Source: Prosthecodimorpha hirschii
Lineage (GTDB): Bacteria > Pseudomonadota > Alphaproteobacteria > Rhizobiales > Ancalomicrobiaceae
DNA: 64,000 nucleotides
Assembly: GCF_001305515.1 (NCBI RefSeq)
Contig: NZ_LJYW01000001.1
Coordinates: 1,206,197-1,270,196 of the forward strand
Direction of reading: 5' to 3'
Positions 33,959 to 43,000 of this stretch are shown piece by piece. The notes below the pieces were generated by a model. It was not told where the DNA came from. It saw only the letters and a list, made by a program, of their open reading frames with translations, and ran no database searches. The position numbers were made by a program, and so were the translations under genes. Within the stretch, counting starts at the first letter, position 1. Each line of letters begins with the position of its first letter.

Positions 33959-34171
33959 GGCGTTGGCGGTCAGTCGGCGACGCCCGTAAACTGATGATTC
34001 ACCGTGAATCCTCCGTAAGTCAGGCTAAAGACGATTCAGACTCTGATAGCCAAAGCAACAAAAGACCCAAAACGGGTTTCTATTCTTGATTTGGCAGAAA
34101 GGAAAACCCGGCCAGGGTGCGGCGTCTTCAGAAGGAGACGTGGACTAACCCCCCAGGACGGGATCTAATCA

Positions 34172-36052
34172 ATGAGCGATATCGTTCTCTCGAAGGGCAT
34201 CAGGTCGAACCTGATGCAGCTCCAGAATACCGCCGCCAACGTCGCGCTGACCCAGGGTCGCCTCGCCACCGGCAAGAAGGTGAACTCGGCTCTCGACAAT
34301 CCGGCCAACTTCTTCACCTCGCAGTCTCTGTCCAGCCGCGCCAACGACCTGTCGAACCTGCTCGACGGCCTGTCCAACGGCATCAAGGTGCTGGAAGCCG
34401 CCGACAACGGCCTGAAGGCGATCACCAAGACCGTCGAGTCGCTGCAGTCGACCGTGCTGCAGGCACGCCAGGACAAGTCCAACAAGACGGAGTCCTTCAC
34501 GCTCGACGCCACGGCGATCGGCACGTCCTCGGTCAAGAACATCTCGTTCTCCGGCGGCGCCGTCGGTTCGACCGCGGTCAACGTCGCGCTGAACGCGACC
34601 TCGTCTGCCGCCGTGCAGAGCACGGTCGCCGGCTCGGCCGCCTATCAGGCCCCGACCGCCGGATCTGCCGCGACCTCGGGCGGCGTCACCGCTTCGGGCA
34701 CCTTCGCGTCGATCACGCTCGGCGCCTCCGACACGCTGAAGTTCAACGTCTCGGTCGACGGCAGCGCCCAGGCCCTGACCTTCACCAAGGCGGAAGTCGA
34801 TACCGCGCTCGGCGGCAGCACCGGCACGATCGGCTCGGTCGACGACCTCGCCACGGTCATCAATTCCAAGCTGACCGGCGCGACCGCCTCGAATTCGTCC
34901 GGCGATCTCCGCCTGACCTCGTCGAGCACCGGCACCTCGTCCAACGTCAGCGTCACCTCCGTCGCCATCAATGACGGCTCCTCCGACACGGCGACCAACT
35001 CGACCGGCTTCGACGGTACCGCCGGCCAGACCGGCACCGCCGGCGCCGCCGCCGTGGCGGCCGTCGACCGGGTCATTTCGATCTCGGACGGCACCAACAC
35101 CGCCAACATCACGCTGACCTCGGCCAATGCCGGCGACGCCGCCACCGCGGCGACCTACATCAACTCGCAGCTGACCTCCGCCGGCATCACCGGCACGGTC
35201 AGCAACAGCTCCGGCACGCTGACGCTCGCCGGCGCCTCGAACGGCACCAACAGCCTCACCGTCTCCGGTGCCGGCGCCTCCGCGGTGTTCGGCGCGAGTG
35301 CCACCACCACGGCCGGCACCGCCGCGGTGACCGGCGCGGTCAAGTCGGTCGACGAGCTGGTGACGGCGATCAACGGCAACTCCTCGCTGACCGGCAAGAT
35401 CAAGGCGTCCAACGACAACGGCAAGCTGCGCATCGAGAACATCTCGACGTCGGATCTGACCGTCACCGGCGCCAATTCCTCCGGTTCGGTCACCGGCTCC
35501 GGCTCGGTGACCAACACCATCGGCGCCAACGAGGTGCGCAAGAACCTGGTGACGCAGTTCAACGACCTGCGCGGCCAGCTCGACAAGCTGTCCGACGACG
35601 CCTCCTTCAACGGCGTCAACCTGCTCAAGGGCGACAAGCTCAAGCTGAACTTCAACGAGAACTCGACCTCCACCCTCGAGATCCAGGCGAAGGACTCGGC
35701 CGGCGCCGTCCGCGAGATCACCAACGCCAAGCTCGGCGTCACCGCCGCCACCAATGCCGAGTTCGAGAGCGACGCCTCGCTCGACAGCCGCGTCGAGAGC
35801 CTGCGGTCGTCGCTCGACACGATCCGTTCGCAGTCGTCGTCCTTCGGTTCGAACCTGTCGATCGTGCAGAACCGGCAGGACTTCACCAAGAACATGATCA
35901 ACACGCTGCAGACCGGTTCCGACAACCTCGTCCTGGCCGACGCCAACGAGGAAGCCGCCAACCTCTTGTCGCTGCAGACCCGCCAGCAGCTGTCCCAGAC
36001 CGCCCTGTCGCTGGCCAGCCAGGCCGACCAGGGCGTGCTGCGACTGTTCTGA
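34172..36052 (+). CDS. Flagellin 1
   Basis: A 626-residue filament protein. The D0/D1 N-terminal helices (VLSKGIRSNLMQLQNTAANVALTQGRLATGKKVNSALDNPANFFT) and C-terminal helices (LVLADANEEAANLLSLQTRQQLSQTALSLASQADQGVLRLF) are canonical. Between them lie about 400 residues of Ser/Thr/Gly/Ala-rich beta structure with hook-IN-like motifs. It holds one copy of the 88-residue module (VDRVISISDGTNTANITLT...), where flagellins 2 and 3 hold two. The leader between 33959 and 34171 is long, as expected if FlbT acts on the 5' UTR. Closely related in DNA sequence to flagellin 2. Confidence 0.96.
   Translation: MSDIVLSKGIRSNLMQLQNTAANVALTQGRLATGKKVNSALDNPANFFTSQSLSSRANDLSNLLDGLSNGIKVLEAADNGLKAITKTVESLQSTVLQARQDKSNKTESFTLDATAIGTSSVKNISFSGGAVGSTAVNVALNATSSAAVQSTVAGSAAYQAPTAGSAATSGGVTASGTFASITLGASDTLKFNVSVDGSAQALTFTKAEVDTALGGSTGTIGSVDDLATVINSKLTGATASNSSGDLRLTSSSTGTSSNVSVTSVAINDGSSDTATNSTGFDGTAGQTGTAGAAAVAAVDRVISISDGTNTANITLTSANAGDAATAATYINSQLTSAGITGTVSNSSGTLTLAGASNGTNSLTVSGAGASAVFGASATTTAGTAAVTGAVKSVDELVTAINGNSSLTGKIKASNDNGKLRIENISTSDLTVTGANSSGSVTGSGSVTNTIGANEVRKNLVTQFNDLRGQLDKLSDDASFNGVNLLKGDKLKLNFNENSTSTLEIQAKDSAGAVREITNAKLGVTAATNAEFESDASLDSRVESLRSSLDTIRSQSSSFGSNLSIVQNRQDFTKNMINTLQTGSDNLVLADANEEAANLLSLQTRQQLSQTALSLASQADQGVLRLF
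35062..35325 (+). repeat. 88-residue IN-like module, flagellin 1 (single copy)
   Basis: A 264-bp unit beginning VDRVISISDGTNTANITLTS, containing AGDAATAATYINSQLTSAGI, and ending TTTAGTAAV. It resembles the flagellin hook-IN motif and is a single copy here. Confidence 0.8.
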
Positions 36053-36084
36053 GCCCTCGGGCTTTCCGGTAACGCATCGTTAAC

Positions 36085-36114
36085 GGTGCGGCGGGGTTTG
36101 CGTCCCGCCGCACC
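36085..36114 (+). terminator. Hairpin after flagellin 1
   Basis: GGTGCGGCGGG (36085-36095) pairs perfectly with CCCGCCGCACC (36104-36114), an 11-bp stem with an 8-nt loop. There is no T-run. A GTAA-N7-TTAAC motif (36069-36084) directly precedes it. Confidence 0.5.
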
Positions 36115-36259
36115 GAATTCCCGAAATTCCTTCGCGTCCCCTTCGAGAAAGGGCCGAATCTCCGGCATCGAATTAACGACCTGGCAAGACCCCCATGGTG
36201 TCATGGCGCATCTCTCAGGATGAGAGGCGTCAATAGCACCCAGGATGGGAGCCAGTACT

Positions 36260-38455
36260 ATGAGTGATATCGTCCTTTCGAAGGGCATCAGGTCGAACCT
36301 GATGCAGCTCCAGAATACCGCCGCCAACGTCGCGCTGACCCAGGGTCGCCTCGCCACCGGCAAGAAGGTGAACTCGGCCCTCGACAACCCGGCCAACTTC
36401 TTCACCTCCTCCTCGCTCTCCAGCCGCGCCAGCGACCTGTCGAACCTGCTCGACGGCCTCTCCAACGGCATCAAGGTGCTGGAAGCCGCCGACAACGGCC
36501 TCAAGGCGATCACCAAGACCGTCGAATCGCTGCAGTCGACCGTCCGTCAGGCGCGCCAGGACAAGTCCAACAAGACCGAATCCTACACCCTCGACACCGC
36601 GACGATCGGCACCGCGACGGCGAAGAACATCTCGTTCTCCGGCGGCGCCGTCGGTTCGACCGCGGTCAACATCGCGCTGAACACCACCTCGTCCGCAGCC
36701 GTCGCGAATTCGATCGCCGGCTCGGCCGCCTATACGGCCCCGACCGCAGCGGTGCAGAGCACCGTCGCCGGCTCGGCCGCCTATCAGGCCCCGACCGCCG
36801 GTTCCGCGGCGACCTCGGGCGGCGTCACCGCCTCGGGCACCTTTGCGTCCTTCTCGCTCGGCGCCTCCGACTCGCTCGAGTTCAACGTCACCGTTGACGG
36901 CTCCGCCCAGGCCCTGACCTTCTCCCAGGCTGAAGTGATCTCCGCGCTCGGCGGCGGCGGCGGCACGATCGCCACTGTCGACGAACTCGCCACGGTCATC
37001 AATTCCAAGCTGACCGGCGCGACCGCCTCGAATTCGTCCGGCGACCTCGCCCTGACCTCGTCGAGCACCGGCACCTCGTCCAACGTCAGCGTCACCTCCG
37101 TCGGCATCAACGACGGTTCGAGCACCACGGCGACCAACTCGACCGGCTTCGACGGCACCGCCGGCCAGACCGGCACCGCCGGCGCCGCCGCCGTGGCGGC
37201 CGTCGATCGGGTCATCTCGATCACGGACGGCACCAACACCGCCAACATCACGCTGACCTCGGCCAATGCCGGCGACGCCGCCACGGCCGCGAGCTACATC
37301 AACTCGCAGCTGACCTCCGCCGGCATCACCGGCACCGCGACCAACAGCTCCGGCACCCTGTCGCTGGCCGGTGCCGCGAACGGTTCGAACAGCCTGACCG
37401 TCGGCGGCGCCGGCGCCTCTGCCGTGTTCGGCGCGAGCGCCACGACGACCGCCGGCTCGGCTGCCGTCGACCGCGTGATCTCGATCTCGGACGGCACCAA
37501 CACCGCCAACATCACGCTGACCTCGGCCAATGCCGGCGATGCCGCCACGGCCGCGACCTACATCACCTCGCAGCTGACCTCCGCCGGTATCACCGGCACG
37601 GTCAGCAACAGCTCCGGCACGCTGACGCTGACCGGCGCCTCGAACGGCTCCAATACCCTGACCGTTTCGGGCGCGGGCTCCGCCTCGGTGTTCGGCGCGT
37701 CCCCGACCACCACGGCGGCGACTGCGGCGGTCACCGGCGCGACCAAGACCGTCGACGAAATCGCCGACGCGATCAACGCCAACTCGACCCTGTCGGGCAA
37801 GGTCAAGGCCTCCAACGACAACGGCAAGCTGCGCATCGAGAACCTGTCGACCGCGGATCTGACCGTCGGCGGCGTAAGCTCGACCGGTTCGGTCACCGGC
37901 GCGGGCTCGGCGTCGAACACGATCGGCCCGAACGACATCCGCAAGAACCTGGTGACGCAGTTCAACGACCTGCGCAACCAGCTCGACAAGCTGTCGGACG
38001 ACGCCTCCTTCAACGGCATCAACCTGCTGAAGGGCGACAAGCTGAAGCTGAACTTCAACGAGAACTCGACCTCCACCCTCGAGATCCAGGCGAAGGACAC
38101 GGCCGGCAACGTCCGCGAAATCACGAACTCGAAGCTCGGCATCGATGGCGCGACCAACGCCGAGTTCGAGGACGATGCGCAGCTCGACGACCGCCTGAAC
38201 AGCCTGAAGGAATCGCTCGACACGATCCGTTCGCAGTCGTCGTCCTTCGGTTCGAACCTGTCGATCGTGCAGAATCGCCAGGACTTCACCAAGAACATGA
38301 TCAACACGCTGCAGACCGGTTCCGACAACCTCGTCCTGGCCGATGCCAACGAGGAAGCCGCCAACCTCCTGTCGCTGCAGACCCGCCAGCAGCTGTCCCA
38401 GACGGCTCTGTCGCTGGCCAACCAGGCCGACCAGGGCGTGCTGCGACTGTTCTGA
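36260..38455 (+). CDS. Flagellin 2
   Basis: A 731-residue flagellin with the same D0/D1 termini as flagellin 1; the first ~200 bp of coding DNA are almost identical to it. Two extra blocks make it longer: a second AGSAAYTAPTA-type repeat near residue 150 and a second copy of the 88-residue IN-like module. ATG 36260 (MSDIVLSKG) matches the other two starts; an in-frame ATG at 36245 is probably not used. The leader carries TTAACGACCTGGC but no proper sigma-54 box. Confidence 0.96.
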   Translation: MSDIVLSKGIRSNLMQLQNTAANVALTQGRLATGKKVNSALDNPANFFTSSSLSSRASDLSNLLDGLSNGIKVLEAADNGLKAITKTVESLQSTVRQARQDKSNKTESYTLDTATIGTATAKNISFSGGAVGSTAVNIALNTTSSAAVANSIAGSAAYTAPTAAVQSTVAGSAAYQAPTAGSAATSGGVTASGTFASFSLGASDSLEFNVTVDGSAQALTFSQAEVISALGGGGGTIATVDELATVINSKLTGATASNSSGDLALTSSSTGTSSNVSVTSVGINDGSSTTATNSTGFDGTAGQTGTAGAAAVAAVDRVISITDGTNTANITLTSANAGDAATAASYINSQLTSAGITGTATNSSGTLSLAGAANGSNSLTVGGAGASAVFGASATTTAGSAAVDRVISISDGTNTANITLTSANAGDAATAATYITSQLTSAGITGTVSNSSGTLTLTGASNGSNTLTVSGAGSASVFGASPTTTAATAAVTGATKTVDEIADAINANSTLSGKVKASNDNGKLRIENLSTADLTVGGVSSTGSVTGAGSASNTIGPNDIRKNLVTQFNDLRNQLDKLSDDASFNGINLLKGDKLKLNFNENSTSTLEIQAKDTAGNVREITNSKLGIDGATNAEFEDDAQLDDRLNSLKESLDTIRSQSSSFGSNLSIVQNRQDFTKNMINTLQTGSDNLVLADANEEAANLLSLQTRQQLSQTALSLANQADQGVLRLF
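37202..37465 (+). repeat. 88-residue IN-like module, flagellin 2 copy a
   Basis: A 264-bp unit starting VDRVISITDGTNTANITLTS. Copy b follows directly in frame with exactly the same length. Confidence 0.85.
37466..37729 (+). repeat. 88-residue IN-like module, flagellin 2 copy b
   Basis: A 264-bp unit starting VDRVISISDGTNTANITLTS, ending before TGATKTVDE. A direct tandem neighbour of copy a. Confidence 0.85.
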
Positions 38456-38483
38456 TCGCTGCGAAGACTGTTCGGACGCCATC

Positions 38484-38512
38484 GGCGGCGGGGTTCTCCC
38501 CGCCGCCCTTTT
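38484..38512 (+). terminator. Intrinsic terminator after flagellin 2
   Basis: GGCGGCGGGG-ttct-CCCCGCCGCC followed by CTTTT: a 10-bp GC stem, 4-nt loop and T-run, 29 bp after the stop. Confidence 0.8.
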
Positions 38513-38629
38513 CGCGTTGGTCCGGATGAATCGCGGCACAGCTTGTAAACACTTCATTAACCCTAATGAGTGCTTAATGCCCCGAACAGTAATCGACTCT
38601 GCGTCGAGGCCCTGCGAGGGAAGCCAAAG

Positions 38630-40828
38630 ATGTCCGATATCGTCCTTTCCAAAGGCATCCGCAACAATCTGCTCCAGTTGCAGAATACAGCGGACAAGGT
38701 CGCCCTGACGCAGGGGCGGTTGTCGACCGGCAAGAAGGTCAATTCGGCACTCGACAATCCGACGAACTTCTTCACCGCCGCGTCGCTGACCAGCCGGGCG
38801 AAGGACCTGACCAACCTGCTCGACGGCTTGTCGAGCGGCATCAAGGTGCTGGAAGCCGCCGACAACGGTCTCAAGGCGATCACGCGGACGATCGAATCAC
38901 TTCAGTCCACGGTCCGTCAGGCGCGCCAGGACAAGACCTTCAAGTCGCAGACCTACTCGCTCGACACCACGACGATCGGCACCTCGGCGCTGAAGAACAT
39001 CTCGTTCTCCGGCGGCGCCGTCGGTTCGACCGCGGTCAATGTGGCGCTGAACACCACCGCCGCAGCGGCCGTCCAGAACACCATCGTCGGTTCGGCCGCC
39101 TACACGGCGCCGACCGCAGCGGTGCAGAGCACCGTCGCCGGCTCGGCCGCCTATCAGGCCCCGACCGCAGCGGTCGCCGCGACCTCGGGCGGCGTCACCG
39201 CTCCCGGCACCTTCGCGTCCTTCTCGCTCGGCGCGTCCGATACGCTGAAGTTCGACGTGTCCGTCGACGGCACGACCCAGAACCTGACCTTCACCCAGGC
39301 CGAAGTCATCACCGCGCTCGGCGGCGGCGGCGGCACCATCGCCACTGTCGACGAACTCGCCACGGTCATCAATTCCAAGCTGACCGGCGCGACCGCCTCG
39401 AACAGCTCCGGCGACCTCGCCCTGACCTCGTCGTCGACCGGCACGTCGTCCAACGTCAGCGTCATCGGCGTCAACATCAACGACGGCACCACCGACACGC
39501 CGACCAATTCGACCGGCTTCGACGGCACCACCGGCGCCACCGGCACCGCCGGCACTGCTGCGGTCGCCGCCGTCGACCGGGTGATCACGATCTCGGACGG
39601 CACCAACACCGCCAACATCACGCTGACCGCCGCCAATGCCGGCGATGCCGCCACCGCGGCGTCCTACATCAACGCGCAGCTGACCTCCGCCGGCATCACC
39701 GGCACGGCGACCAACAGCTCCGGCACCCTGTCGCTGGCCGGTGCCGCGAACGGCTCGAACAGCCTGACCATCGGCGGCGCCGGTGCCTCTGCCGTGTTCG
39801 GCGCGGGTGCCACCACCACCGCCGGCACCGCCGCCGTCGACCGGGTCATCTCGATCTCGGACGGCACCAACACCGCCAACATCACGCTGACCTCGGCCAA
39901 TGCCGCCGACGCCGCCACCGCCGCGAGCTACATCAACTCCCAGTTGACCTCCGCCGGCATCACCGGCACGGTGACCAACAATGCCGGCACGTTGACGCTC
40001 TCCGGTGCGGTGGCGGGCACCAACAATCTGACCCTCTCGGGCGCCGGTGCGACCGCCGTGTTCGGTGCCAGCCCCACCACGACGGCCGGCACGGCCGCAA
40101 CGGGCGGCTCGGTCAAGACCGTCGACGAACTGGTCGCGGCGATCAACAGCAACACCAGCCTGACCGACAAGGTTCGCGCCTCCGCCGACAACGGCAAGCT
40201 GCGCATCGAGAACCTGTCGACCGACGCGCTCGACATCTCCGGCATCGCCAGCGGCGCCGTCACCGGCACCGGCACCACGACCACCGATGCGATCGGTCCG
40301 AACGATGTCCGCAAGAACCTGGTGACGCAGTTCAACGACCTGCGCAACCAGCTCGACAAGTTCTCCGACGACGCCTCCTTCAACGGCATCAACCTCCTGA
40401 AGGGCGACAAGCTCAAGCTGTTCCTGAACGAGAATTCGACCTCGACCATCGAGGTCCAGGCGAAGGACACGGCCGGCAACGTCCGCGAGATCTCGAACAC
40501 CAAGCTCGGCATCGATGCCGCCACCAATGCGGAGTTCGAGGATGACACCGCGCTCGACAGCCGCCTCGACGGCCTGAAGACCGCGCTCGATACGATCCGC
40601 TCGCAGTCCTCGTCCTTCGGCTCGAACCTGTCGATCGTGCAGAACCGCCAGGACTTCACCAAGAGCACGATCAATACCCTGCAGACCGGCGCCGACAACC
40701 TGACGCTGGCCGACATGAACGAGGAAGCCGCCAACCTCCTGTCGCTGCAGACGCGCCAGCAGCTGTCCCAGACGGCTCTGTCGCTGGCCAATCAGGCCGA
40801 CCAGGGCGTGCTGCGACTGTTCGGCTAA
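38630..40828 (+). CDS. Flagellin 3
   Basis: A 732-residue flagellin, the most diverged of the three in D0/D1 (GIRNNLLQLQNTADKVALTQ, NPTNFFTAASLTSRAKDLTN, C-terminal TLADMNEEAANLLSL) but with the same two tandem 88-residue IN-like modules as flagellin 2. ATG 38630 corresponds to MSDIVLSKG; the frame extends to 38570 without family similarity. The filament is probably built from more than one of these subunits. Confidence 0.96.
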   Translation: MSDIVLSKGIRNNLLQLQNTADKVALTQGRLSTGKKVNSALDNPTNFFTAASLTSRAKDLTNLLDGLSSGIKVLEAADNGLKAITRTIESLQSTVRQARQDKTFKSQTYSLDTTTIGTSALKNISFSGGAVGSTAVNVALNTTAAAAVQNTIVGSAAYTAPTAAVQSTVAGSAAYQAPTAAVAATSGGVTAPGTFASFSLGASDTLKFDVSVDGTTQNLTFTQAEVITALGGGGGTIATVDELATVINSKLTGATASNSSGDLALTSSSTGTSSNVSVIGVNINDGTTDTPTNSTGFDGTTGATGTAGTAAVAAVDRVITISDGTNTANITLTAANAGDAATAASYINAQLTSAGITGTATNSSGTLSLAGAANGSNSLTIGGAGASAVFGAGATTTAGTAAVDRVISISDGTNTANITLTSANAADAATAASYINSQLTSAGITGTVTNNAGTLTLSGAVAGTNNLTLSGAGATAVFGASPTTTAGTAATGGSVKTVDELVAAINSNTSLTDKVRASADNGKLRIENLSTDALDISGIASGAVTGTGTTTTDAIGPNDVRKNLVTQFNDLRNQLDKFSDDASFNGINLLKGDKLKLFLNENSTSTIEVQAKDTAGNVREISNTKLGIDAATNAEFEDDTALDSRLDGLKTALDTIRSQSSSFGSNLSIVQNRQDFTKSTINTLQTGADNLTLADMNEEAANLLSLQTRQQLSQTALSLANQADQGVLRLFG
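39572..39835 (+). repeat. 88-residue IN-like module, flagellin 3 copy a
   Basis: A 264-bp unit starting VDRVITISDGTNTANITLTA, directly followed by copy b. Confidence 0.85.
39836..40099 (+). repeat. 88-residue IN-like module, flagellin 3 copy b
   Basis: A 264-bp unit starting VDRVISISDGTNTANITLTS, more diverged at its end (GAVAGTNNLTLSGAGATAVFG). Confidence 0.85.
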
Positions 40829-40842
40829 GATCGTTTCGCGTA

Positions 40843-40879
40843 AAAGCCGACGCAGCCGGATCGGGCGGGCGTCGGCTTT
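40843..40879 (+). terminator. Intrinsic terminator after flagellin 3
   Basis: AAAGCCGACGC (40843-40853) pairs with GCGTCGGCTTT (40869-40879), an 11-bp stem with A-run before and T-run inside the 3' arm. It begins 15 bp after the stop. Confidence 0.75.
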
Positions 40880-40911
40880 CGCATCCGCACAACGACTCCG
40901 GGCCAGGATGG

Positions 40912-40937
40912 GCGGCGGGGATGACCCGCCGCATTTT
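40912..40937 (+). terminator. Second terminator-like hairpin before flbT
   Basis: GCGGCGGG (40912-40919) pairs with CCCGCCGC (40925-40932), followed by ATTTT. Tandem terminators would isolate flbT from the strong flagellin promoter. Confidence 0.6.
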
Positions 40938-41017
40938 CTTGTCCGGTCGGATTGCGAAACGATTGTTTACGAATTCTTGGCCCGCCGCACCTAGGCTCTT
41001 CCAGAAGGGAAACCGCC

Positions 41018-41452
41018 ATGGCGTTGAAGGTCGAACTGAAGCCGGGCGAGCGGATCATCATCGGCGATTGCGTCATCACGAACGACAATCAGCGGACCCG
41101 CTTGTTCATCGAAGGCGACGCGCCGATCCTCCGCGAAAAAGACGTGCTTCCGCCAAAGACGGCAACGACGGGTGCCAAGCGCATCTATCTTGCCATTCAA
41201 CTTATGTACCTGGCGCGCAATCACGAGAAATACTGGGTTGAATACCAAATCCTGAAGTCTGAATTCCTGGATGCCGCCCCCTCCGCTCTCCCGATCATTC
41301 AGGAGATCGAGAAGGAGATGTTAACCGGGAATCTCTATAAATCTATCAAGGCTGCAAAAGCACTGATCGAATTCGAAGAAGGACTGCTCGATCATGCACA
41401 ACGCAAGTTCGGTCTACGCGAAGACAGCTCAGAAGACGGCCAGCCCGCGTGA
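41018..41452 (+). CDS. flbT: Flagellin synthesis regulator FlbT
   Basis: A 144-residue FlbT. The family pattern is clear: LKVELKPGERIIIGDCVITNDNQRTRLFIEGDAPILREKD followed by RIYLAIQLMYLARNHEKYWVEYQILKSEFL. FlbT acts after transcription on flagellin mRNA (destabilising in Caulobacter, stimulatory in some others). ATG 41018 follows AGAAGGGA. Its 3' end overlaps flaF by 59 bp. Codon use is noticeably less GC-biased than in its neighbours. Confidence 0.95.
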   Translation: MALKVELKPGERIIIGDCVITNDNQRTRLFIEGDAPILREKDVLPPKTATTGAKRIYLAIQLMYLARNHEKYWVEYQILKSEFLDAAPSALPIIQEIEKEMLTGNLYKSIKAAKALIEFEEGLLDHAQRKFGLREDSSEDGQPA

Positions 41453-41792
41453 GCTCGAAGCGCAGCTTCTGCTCAAGGCCGCTGCAAAGTTGCAGATGAT
41501 CGTCGACGGAACGACCACCGATCCCGAACAGGTCCAGGAATCGCTTCGCTACAATCGTCGCCTGTGGACCATCCTGCTCGCCTCCCTGACCGAGCCGACC
41601 AATCCGCTGCCGCAGGAGACCCGCCAGAACATGGCCAATCTGGCCCTGTTCCAGGTCAGCCACACGCGCGCCGTCGAACTCGAACCCGACGCCAACGCCG
41701 TGCCGATCCTGGTGACCATCAACCGCCGCATCGCCGAGGGCCTGCGCTCGGTGCCGACCGCCATGCCGGAGCGGACCGACATCCCCGCCTGA
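41394..41792 (+). CDS. flaF: Flagellin regulator/chaperone FlaF
   Basis: A 132-residue FlaF (SVYAKTAQKTASPRELEAQLLLKAAAKLQMI, YNRRLWTILLASLTEPTNPLPQETRQNMANLALF). FlaF is required for flagellin production or secretion in alphaproteobacteria and works opposite or alongside FlbT. It begins inside flbT in another frame, with a 59-bp overlap, longer than the 1-4 bp typical elsewhere in this locus. Confidence 0.95.
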   Translation: MHNASSVYAKTAQKTASPRELEAQLLLKAAAKLQMIVDGTTTDPEQVQESLRYNRRLWTILLASLTEPTNPLPQETRQNMANLALFQVSHTRAVELEPDANAVPILVTINRRIAEGLRSVPTAMPERTDIPA

Positions 41793-41815
41793 AATCCTGC
41801 CTGCCTGCCTGCCAC

Positions 41816-41846
41816 GCCGGCCGCCCGCTGCGGGCGGGCCGGCTTT
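41816..41846 (+). terminator. Terminator after flaF
   Basis: GCCGGCCGCCCG (41816-41827) pairs with CGGGCGGGCCGGC (one bulge) and is followed by TTTC. It closes the flbT-flaF unit. Confidence 0.65.
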
Positions 41847-41991
41847 CGCGCGGGCGGCGGATGGGTCCGTCGCCGATCTATCCGATCCGGGCGCATGACG
41901 GGGCAGCCGGGCGATGAATAACCGGAACCGATGACTCCATCATTTCTTTGAATTGTCCGTCATCGCCCGGTTCGAGACGCGCCTCTGCAGA

Positions 41992-42007
41992 CTTGATATC
42001 AATCAAG
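41992..42007. promoter_or_regulatory. Palindromic operator candidate before dctP
   Basis: CTTGATATCAATCAAG: CTTGAT and ATCAAG are perfect inverted halves around a 4-nt centre, ending 21 bp before the dctP ATG. It lies within the likely transcript leader of the TRAP operon. It could bind the LysR protein encoded at 46282-47172 or another regulator. No protein can be assigned from the sequence. Confidence 0.35.
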
Positions 42008-42028
42008 CCGCTGCAAGAGGGGTTCGTC

Positions 42029-43000
42029 ATGAAGTTCGGCTATGAAATCGGTTCTGCCTCGCTCATCGTCCTGTTGATCACCGGCCCCGCCGGTGCCGAG
42101 ACCTTGAGACTGGCTCACGAATCCTCATCATCGAGCCTCATTCATCAAGCCGTGACGCTGTTCGCCAACAAGGTCGGCGAGAAAAGCGGCGGCGCGCTCA
42201 AGATCCAGATCTTTCCGGACGGCCAGCTCGGCGACGAGGCCGCCATCGTCGACGGGGTCGGCAGCGGCTCGATCGATATCGGGCTCGGCGGCGTGGCCGA
42301 TCCGATCGACCCGAAGCTGAACGTCGTCACCCTGCCGTTCCTGTTCAAGGATCTGGCGGCCGTGCATGCCTTCCTGGACGGCCCGGTCGGCAAGGAGGTC
42401 TTCGCGACCGGCGGCAAGAACGGGTTCCGCATGCTCGGGGCACTCGACTCGGGCTTCCGTCAGTTTGCCTTCAAGAAGGGGCCGATCGCCGGCCCGGGCG
42501 ACATGCGCGGCGTCAAGGTGCGCGTGCCCGACAATCCGGTTCTGCTCGCGACCATGAAGGCGCTCGGCGCCCTGCCGCAGTCGATCCCCTTCGGCGAAGT
42601 CTATACGGCGCTGCAATCCGGCATCGTCGACGGCGTCGAGCCGGAGATGCGCGATTTCGCCGACCAGAAATGGTACGAATCGACCAAATACATGTCGATC
42701 GCCAACTATGTCTGGACGCCGAACTACTGGTTCATCAACGCGCGCCGCTACGATGCCCTGAGCGCCAAAGACAAGGCGGCCGTCGATGCCGCCGTGACCG
42801 AGACGACCGCCTGGTATCGCGGTCAGCTCGCCGCCACCTATGCCAGCGTCCAGAAGACCCTGGAATCGAAGGGTGTGACCTTCAACACGCCCGACCAGGC
42901 ACCGTTCCGGACCCTGGTCGGTCCCGTCTATGCACAGTTCGGCAAGGAATGGGGCGACGATCTCGTCGCCAAGGTCCGGGCGGCCGCCAGCGCGAAATAG
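42029..43000 (+). CDS. dctP: TRAP transporter substrate-binding protein DctP
   Basis: A 323-residue periplasmic binding protein of the DctP family. A signal peptide (SASLIVLLITGPAGA) precedes TLRLAHESSSSS. Family motifs are visible: GGALKIQIFPDGQLGDEAAIVDGVGSGSIDIGL, MRGVKVRVPDNPVLLATMKALGALPQSIPFGEVYTALQSGIVDGVEPEM, including the Arg in KVRVPD that usually clamps a ligand carboxylate. That suggests an organic acid or amino-acid-like ligand. ATG 42029 follows AAGAGGGG. Confidence 0.92.
   Translation: MKFGYEIGSASLIVLLITGPAGAETLRLAHESSSSSLIHQAVTLFANKVGEKSGGALKIQIFPDGQLGDEAAIVDGVGSGSIDIGLGGVADPIDPKLNVVTLPFLFKDLAAVHAFLDGPVGKEVFATGGKNGFRMLGALDSGFRQFAFKKGPIAGPGDMRGVKVRVPDNPVLLATMKALGALPQSIPFGEVYTALQSGIVDGVEPEMRDFADQKWYESTKYMSIANYVWTPNYWFINARRYDALSAKDKAAVDAAVTETTAWYRGQLAATYASVQKTLESKGVTFNTPDQAPFRTLVGPVYAQFGKEWGDDLVAKVRAAASAK

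Noticed and set aside
34024-34047. Sigma-28-like promoter (TAAA...GATA) before flagellin 1
   Set aside because: The spacing is about 3 bp shorter than the consensus and the -10 part is incomplete.
34172-40828. Flagellin repeats as an assembly artefact
   Set aside because: The three genes differ throughout their termini and modules, with different intergenic regions, so real paralogues are more likely; long reads would settle it.
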